From: Leminorella grimontii ATCC 33999 = DSM 5078
GTDB taxonomy: Bacteria; Pseudomonadota; Gammaproteobacteria; Enterobacterales; Enterobacteriaceae
Length of the DNA: 64,000 bases
Reading direction: 5' to 3'
Assembly: GCF_000439085.1 (NCBI RefSeq)
Contig: NZ_AUUA01000015.1
Coordinates: 1-64,000 of the forward strand
The notes beneath the pieces are model-generated. The model was not told the DNA's origin. It saw only the letters and a list, made by a program, of their open reading frames with translations, and did not search any database. The position numbers and the translations under genes were made by a program. Shown here piece after piece: positions 61,301 through 64,000 of the stretch; within the stretch, counting starts at the first letter, position 1, and the number at the start of each line of letters is the position of its first letter.

Positions 61301-61914
61301 TCTACTTCAACCAGATGGAAGCGTGGAAAACCATGACCTGGCCGGGAGACACCTACTCTCCGGGCGCACAGCTCAGCTGGAGCACCGCCGATGCCGGCCA
61401 GCGCCTGCTGGACAGCCCGAAAGGCAGCTGGGGCTGGATCCGCCTGCTGGAGCAGGCCAAGGTGACGCAGATAGACAGCAGCCGCTATCGGGTAACGTGG
61501 CGAGCGGAAGATGGAAAGAATCTGACCTATATCCTGCGCGCCCAGAGCTACAGCGGGCCGCTGGAGCTGCTTAAGCTTCGAAACTTCCGCCTGCCTGCCA
61601 GCGTGTTCGTCACCGCCAGCAGCCCGGCCTCGCCGCCGCCGGCTGAACCCTATGCCGCTGATGATTCGACGGCAGGCGTCGGTTCGAAAAAGCCGGAAAA
61701 GCAGGGCGAACCGAAGATTATCGGCAATCCGGTTTCGACGGCGGACGCCTCTACCGTAAGGCCGCCGCAAAAGGCAAAGCCGGCCGCTGAAACCGAGTCG
61801 GCGCAGGCCCAAGAGGGCGAAGCGACGCAGGAGGCCGCTCAGGAAACGGCGGTAGCGGCAGGCACATCGACTCCCATTTCAGGAATGATAAGAATAGAAA
61901 ACGATGCTCACTAA
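58306..61914 (+). CDS. tssM: T6SS membrane complex protein TssM (IcmF)
   Basis: TssM spans the inner membrane and periplasm and opens the trans-envelope channel with TssJ and TssL. The 1202-residue product has two N-terminal helices (about 10-28 and 44-64), a cytoplasmic domain, a third helix near 350-372, and a long periplasmic part ending in a Pro/Ala/Glu-rich tail. The P-loop position reads ILVVGEEADVDLVAPGL, with no GxxxxGKT, so it cannot be a standard NTPase. The first 90 or so codons are AT-rich, the rest GC-rich. An AAAGGAA site precedes the ATG, and it overlaps tssA by 11 bp. Confidence 0.94.
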   Translation: MEAKRKPWGTMLFIFFFSILIAILLYFYGDYFNWVTYGQKIKIWLLCVAGVIGLFFIPGFLLRTQELLSKRRAVKRNLKPQAEEHQENASQHLNLLVSQLHHRYGPFWRRKLRWILVVGEEADVDLVAPGLRTDKWQIGNDALLIWGGTTKAALDDAWLKQLKRLRRVRPVDAQVWVVKADDYAPSKDKKAQQDKALWQMHARNQQLGYAAPLYLLDLRTTAWDQSDREEQAVGTLFPARTTPDELAKRLASVSQSATDEGMAQVMVNNRHAFLLQLAQDLEQRDVPRLKGWLPQLLTAQGANPLRGLMFTCAVARPDTVADRAFVPTPAWQAIVDDSRIAKGRGVGVPWMRGLNVAVLTAIALFGAGSVVSYIGNVGLISSAKDLAADANDFSADMTTRLTRQQALKQQMTQLQHRMQHGSPWYLRFGLNANDALLAALWPSYRTANEQNVQSVVVASLSGSLERLVQMPPNSPERAQLAKDGYDRLKAYLMLSRPDRVDAPLLGKTLIANAGPAPAAVTEGVWQSVGAELMQFYADNLSRHPDWAIKPDRRLINDVRQVLINQIGMQNAETAIYQGILKRVAQNYGNLTLNQVLNGLDGRALFHTEEEVPGMFTREAWEGMVEKEIEKAVKNRREEIDWVLTDSGKSLGGEIAPEALKARLTDRYFTDYGAAWLNFLNGISWERAESISDVIDQLTLMADARQSPLIALMNTVKYQGQTAQKGRGLSETLVQSAQEVFGAKAKRLDAIPMDTDEPTGPLDGTFGPLLRIVQSGAKGEGDNLSLQTYLTRVTRVRLKLQQITTAPDPQAMTQALAKTVFEGKAIDLTDTRDYGSLIAASLGEEWAGFGNSLFVQPLEQAWQGVLEPAAMSFNSAWRESIADPWYRTFNGRYPFKATGNDASLPELGRFLRPDSGMIERFVTTQLGGILHKQGDLWVADALNSQGLTFNPQFIAALNQLSRVSGILYASGDAKMSFELMARPSKDVVKTELLLDGESLVYFNQMEAWKTMTWPGDTYSPGAQLSWSTADAGQRLLDSPKGSWGWIRLLEQAKVTQIDSSRYRVTWRAEDGKNLTYILRAQSYSGPLELLKLRNFRLPASVFVTASSPASPPPAEPYAADDSTAGVGSKKPEKQGEPKIIGNPVSTADASTVRPPQKAKPAAETESAQAQEGEATQEAAQETAVAAGTSTPISGMIRIENDAH

Positions 61915-63490
61915 ACTACTTCAAACGCTGTTTGGCGCTAATAATCCGCAGGAAGCCACCGGTCGCCGCATCAAGCAGCACTGGCAGGCATGGCTGGAGC
62001 CCATCGACGGCGACAGCCCGGTCGGCGTCGATCCAGGCTATGACGACGACTTTCAGTTCATCAAAGAGGAAATCGCCAAGCTGTCCGGCATCGACGCCGC
62101 ACAGATTGTGGCGCTGAGCGAAGGGCTTTTGTACGCGCGCACCAAGGATCTGCGCGTCGCAACCTACTACGCCTGGGCGCGCCTGCGGCTGGACGGCGTC
62201 AAGGGCCTGGCCGACGGCCTTGAGCTGCTGGCCGGGCTTATTGCCCGCTATGACACCATGCTGTTCCCCGCCCGCGGAGAAAGCAAAAAAGCGGCGGTCG
62301 AGTGGCTGGCAAGCCACAAGTTTATCGACCTGCTGGAAAATCAGCCGGGTCTGGATCAGGACGACCTCGAACGCGCCATTGCCGCCCTGTCGCTGATGAT
62401 GAAGTACACCCAGCTGTGGGAAGAGCCGCTGCGGCCCGATCTCGGTGCGCTTATCCGCTTTTTTGAAAACCGGCTGGAGGGCCCAGAGCCCGCGCCGCTG
62501 CCGTCGCCCGCGACGCCTTCCACATCGCCTTCGTCGACGCCGCCAGCGGCAAGCGGCGCGGTGCGTCAGGAGGGCGTAGGGTCGCTTCGCGACGTGCTGG
62601 ATCAGGCCCGGCGCATGTCCGCCTTCCTGCGGGAGAAGCCCGACGGCTATCTGGCGGCGGTGCGGCTTATTCGCAGCGTCCGCTGGGACACGGTGACTTC
62701 GCTCCCTCCCCACGACGACCGCTACGCCACCCGGCTGATTGCGCCTCGCGTAGAGCTAAAGCAGCACCTTAATCGCCTGTGGCTTCAGCAAAACTGGCTG
62801 GAGCTGCTGGAACAGGTCGAACGGGCGTTCTCAGAGGCGGCCAACCACTTCTGGTTTGACCTGCAGCGCTACGCCTGCGACGCCATGCTGAACGCCGGTG
62901 CACCCTACAGCGCCTGGCAGGAAATCTGCCTGACCGACGTCGCCCTGATGCTCGACCGCCTAAGGGGCATCGAACGCCTGACCTACAGCGACGGCACGCC
63001 GTTCGCCGACGGCGAAACGCTGGCGTGGATCGCCACCTCCGCCACCCTACGCCATCTGGACGAAGGCGAAGCGCTGGCGCCGGTCGCATTGGACGGCGGC
63101 GACAACTGGGCGGAAATCGAATATCAGGCAACCGAAATCGCCCACCGCGACGGGCTGGAGGCCGCCTTCGGCTTCTTAAACAGCCTGCCGGACATCGTCA
63201 CCGACCGACAGGACTACCTTAAACGCATGCTGCTGGCCCGCCTGGCCGAACAGAGCGGCAAACCGGACGTCGCCCTGCGCCTGCTCAAAGCGCTGGACGA
63301 ACGCTGCGACCGCTACCGCCTGATGAACTGGGAACCCGACCTGGTGTTCGAGCTCAAGGCCAGGCTGCTAAAGCTCATCCAGTACAAAAGCATGCTAAAA
63401 GACGCCGACCGCGCCACCCTAGGCCAGGAAGCCGAACGCCTGCTCGCCGAACTGACGGTGCTAAATCCTGCCAGAGCGCTGACATATTGA
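61904..63490 (+). CDS. tssA: T6SS assembly protein TssA (ImpA/VasJ type)
   Basis: TssA primes sheath and tube polymerisation at the baseplate or caps the distal end. The 528-residue protein has the ImpA N-terminal domain (SPVGVDPGYDDDFQFIKEEIAKLSG split over two blocks; VATYYAWARLRLDGVKGLADG). A Pro/Ser/Thr-rich linker lies near residues 198-222 and a VasJ-like C-terminal domain follows (RYACDAMLNAGAPYSAW, MNWEPDLVFELKARLL). It starts 11 bp inside tssM, so translation is coupled. Confidence 0.92.
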   Translation: MLTKLLQTLFGANNPQEATGRRIKQHWQAWLEPIDGDSPVGVDPGYDDDFQFIKEEIAKLSGIDAAQIVALSEGLLYARTKDLRVATYYAWARLRLDGVKGLADGLELLAGLIARYDTMLFPARGESKKAAVEWLASHKFIDLLENQPGLDQDDLERAIAALSLMMKYTQLWEEPLRPDLGALIRFFENRLEGPEPAPLPSPATPSTSPSSTPPAASGAVRQEGVGSLRDVLDQARRMSAFLREKPDGYLAAVRLIRSVRWDTVTSLPPHDDRYATRLIAPRVELKQHLNRLWLQQNWLELLEQVERAFSEAANHFWFDLQRYACDAMLNAGAPYSAWQEICLTDVALMLDRLRGIERLTYSDGTPFADGETLAWIATSATLRHLDEGEALAPVALDGGDNWAEIEYQATEIAHRDGLEAAFGFLNSLPDIVTDRQDYLKRMLLARLAEQSGKPDVALRLLKALDERCDRYRLMNWEPDLVFELKARLLKLIQYKSMLKDADRATLGQEAERLLAELTVLNPARALTY

Positions 63491-63630
63491 TCTCTTAGTT
63501 GTTAGCGGAGTCAAACGGCGGGAGAGCGTTCCGTTGGGGTCGACTTGGCGCAAGCCAACGAAGCGCCCCTAGGAAGGCTAGGCCCGACGCACTCCCAAGG
63601 TTAATAAAGGCGCCCTACCGACCGAGCACA

Positions 63631-63681
63631 ATGATTATATAGGCACATCGTATTTACGGTCGGAATATCCACAGAAGATTA
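63631..63681 (+). repeat. leader repeat upstream of tssF (copy 2)
   Basis: This stretch shares GATTA, GCACAT, CGGAATATCC (63661-63670) and GAAG in the same order as the sequence before vgrG (46831-46886). It lies in the 217-bp tssA-tssF spacer. The remainder of the spacer contains a TTGGC-GCAA-GCCAA hairpin and GC-rich inverted repeats, and no gene. Confidence 0.6.
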
Positions 63682-63707
63682 TTAGAACAAAACATAAGAA
63701 ACCAAAA

Positions 63708-64000
63708 ATGGACGATTTAATCAAACGCTACTACGAAGCCGAAATGCGCTACCTGCGCGAAGCGGGGAAAGAGTTCGCACAGGTCCACCCCGACAGAGCG
63801 GGCATGCTCAACCTCGACCGCGTGGGGGACCGCGACCCCTACGTCGAGCGCCTGTTTGAAGGCTTCGCCTTCCTGATGGGGCGACTGCGCCAAAAGCTGG
63901 ACGACGATCTGCCGGAGCTGACCGAAGGGATAGTCAGCCTGCTTTGGCCGCACTACCTGCGCATTATCCCGTCGCTCTCCATCGTCGAGCTAATGCCGGA
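63708..64000 (+). CDS. tssF: T6SS baseplate subunit TssF, N-terminal part (partial)
   Basis: The frame from the ATG at 63708 runs open to the window edge and encodes 97 residues. It starts DDLIKRYYEAEMRYLREAG and continues RDPYVERLFEGFAFLMGRLR and ELTEGIVSLLWPHYLRIIPS, the signature N-terminus of TssF (VasA/ImpG). TssF with TssG and TssK makes the baseplate wedges. Only the first sixth or so of the gene is present; tssG is expected to follow. Confidence 0.95.
   Translation, partial: MDDLIKRYYEAEMRYLREAGKEFAQVHPDRAGMLNLDRVGDRDPYVERLFEGFAFLMGRLRQKLDDDLPELTEGIVSLLWPHYLRIIPSLSIVELMP

Overview
The window is chromosomal DNA of a Gram-negative gammaproteobacterium of the order Enterobacterales. The tuf-secE-nusG-rplKAJL-rpoBC block reads almost residue for residue like that of Escherichia coli. 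KdgR, MdaB, TehB, YjeI, ActP-YjcH-Acs and GltP are all recognisable enterobacterial proteins, and ERIC-type repeats are present. Gene order after rpoC differs from E. coli, so it is probably another family (Budviciaceae, Yersiniaceae or similar; a guess from synteny only).

Layout. (1) 1-12.7 kb: end of tuf, then secE, nusG and the beta operon, with leader structures for L1 and L10 control, an rplL-rpoB attenuator and strong terminators. (2) 12.8-19.1 kb: the acetate scavenging operon acs-yjcH-actP (minus strand), diverging from gltP across an AT-rich spacer of about 840 bp. The nrf operon that precedes gltP in E. coli is absent. (3) 19.2-36.6 kb: assorted accessory and housekeeping genes. These are a TetR/MATE efflux pair with a clear operator, two paralogous GAF-PAS-PAS-GGDEF diguanylate cyclases (one behind a hairpin covering its ribosome binding site), azlCD, mdaB, an AraC regulator whose stop codon lies in an ERIC element, a LysE exporter, a quinone-oxidoreductase-like enzyme, RNase Z/BN, kdgR, a flavoprotein, a 2-hydroxyacid dehydrogenase, an orphan PapI-like regulator, a decayed gene, tehB and lipoprotein yjeI. 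(4) 36.6-37.5 kb: an AT-rich, gene-free region. (5) 37.5-64 kb: a type VI secretion system (T6SS), tssB-tssC-tssK-tssL-(IcmF/OmpA hybrid)-hcp-tssH-vgrG-cargo-tssM-tssA-tssF. It continues past the window edge; tssE, tssG and tssJ are not in view.

The T6SS is the most interesting part. The VgrG spike protein carries two long Gly/Ala/Ser-rich insertions. From late in vgrG (about 49.6 kb) to about codon 90 of tssM (about 58.6 kb) the DNA turns AT-rich. This segment encodes a DUF4123 adaptor, an unknown two-helix membrane protein, a PAAR tip, a VasX-like pore-forming effector and three paralogous three-helix membrane proteins that look like its immunity proteins. It reads as a swapped effector-immunity cassette whose two edges lie inside core genes. 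A repeated leader of roughly 50-60 bp precedes both vgrG and tssF.
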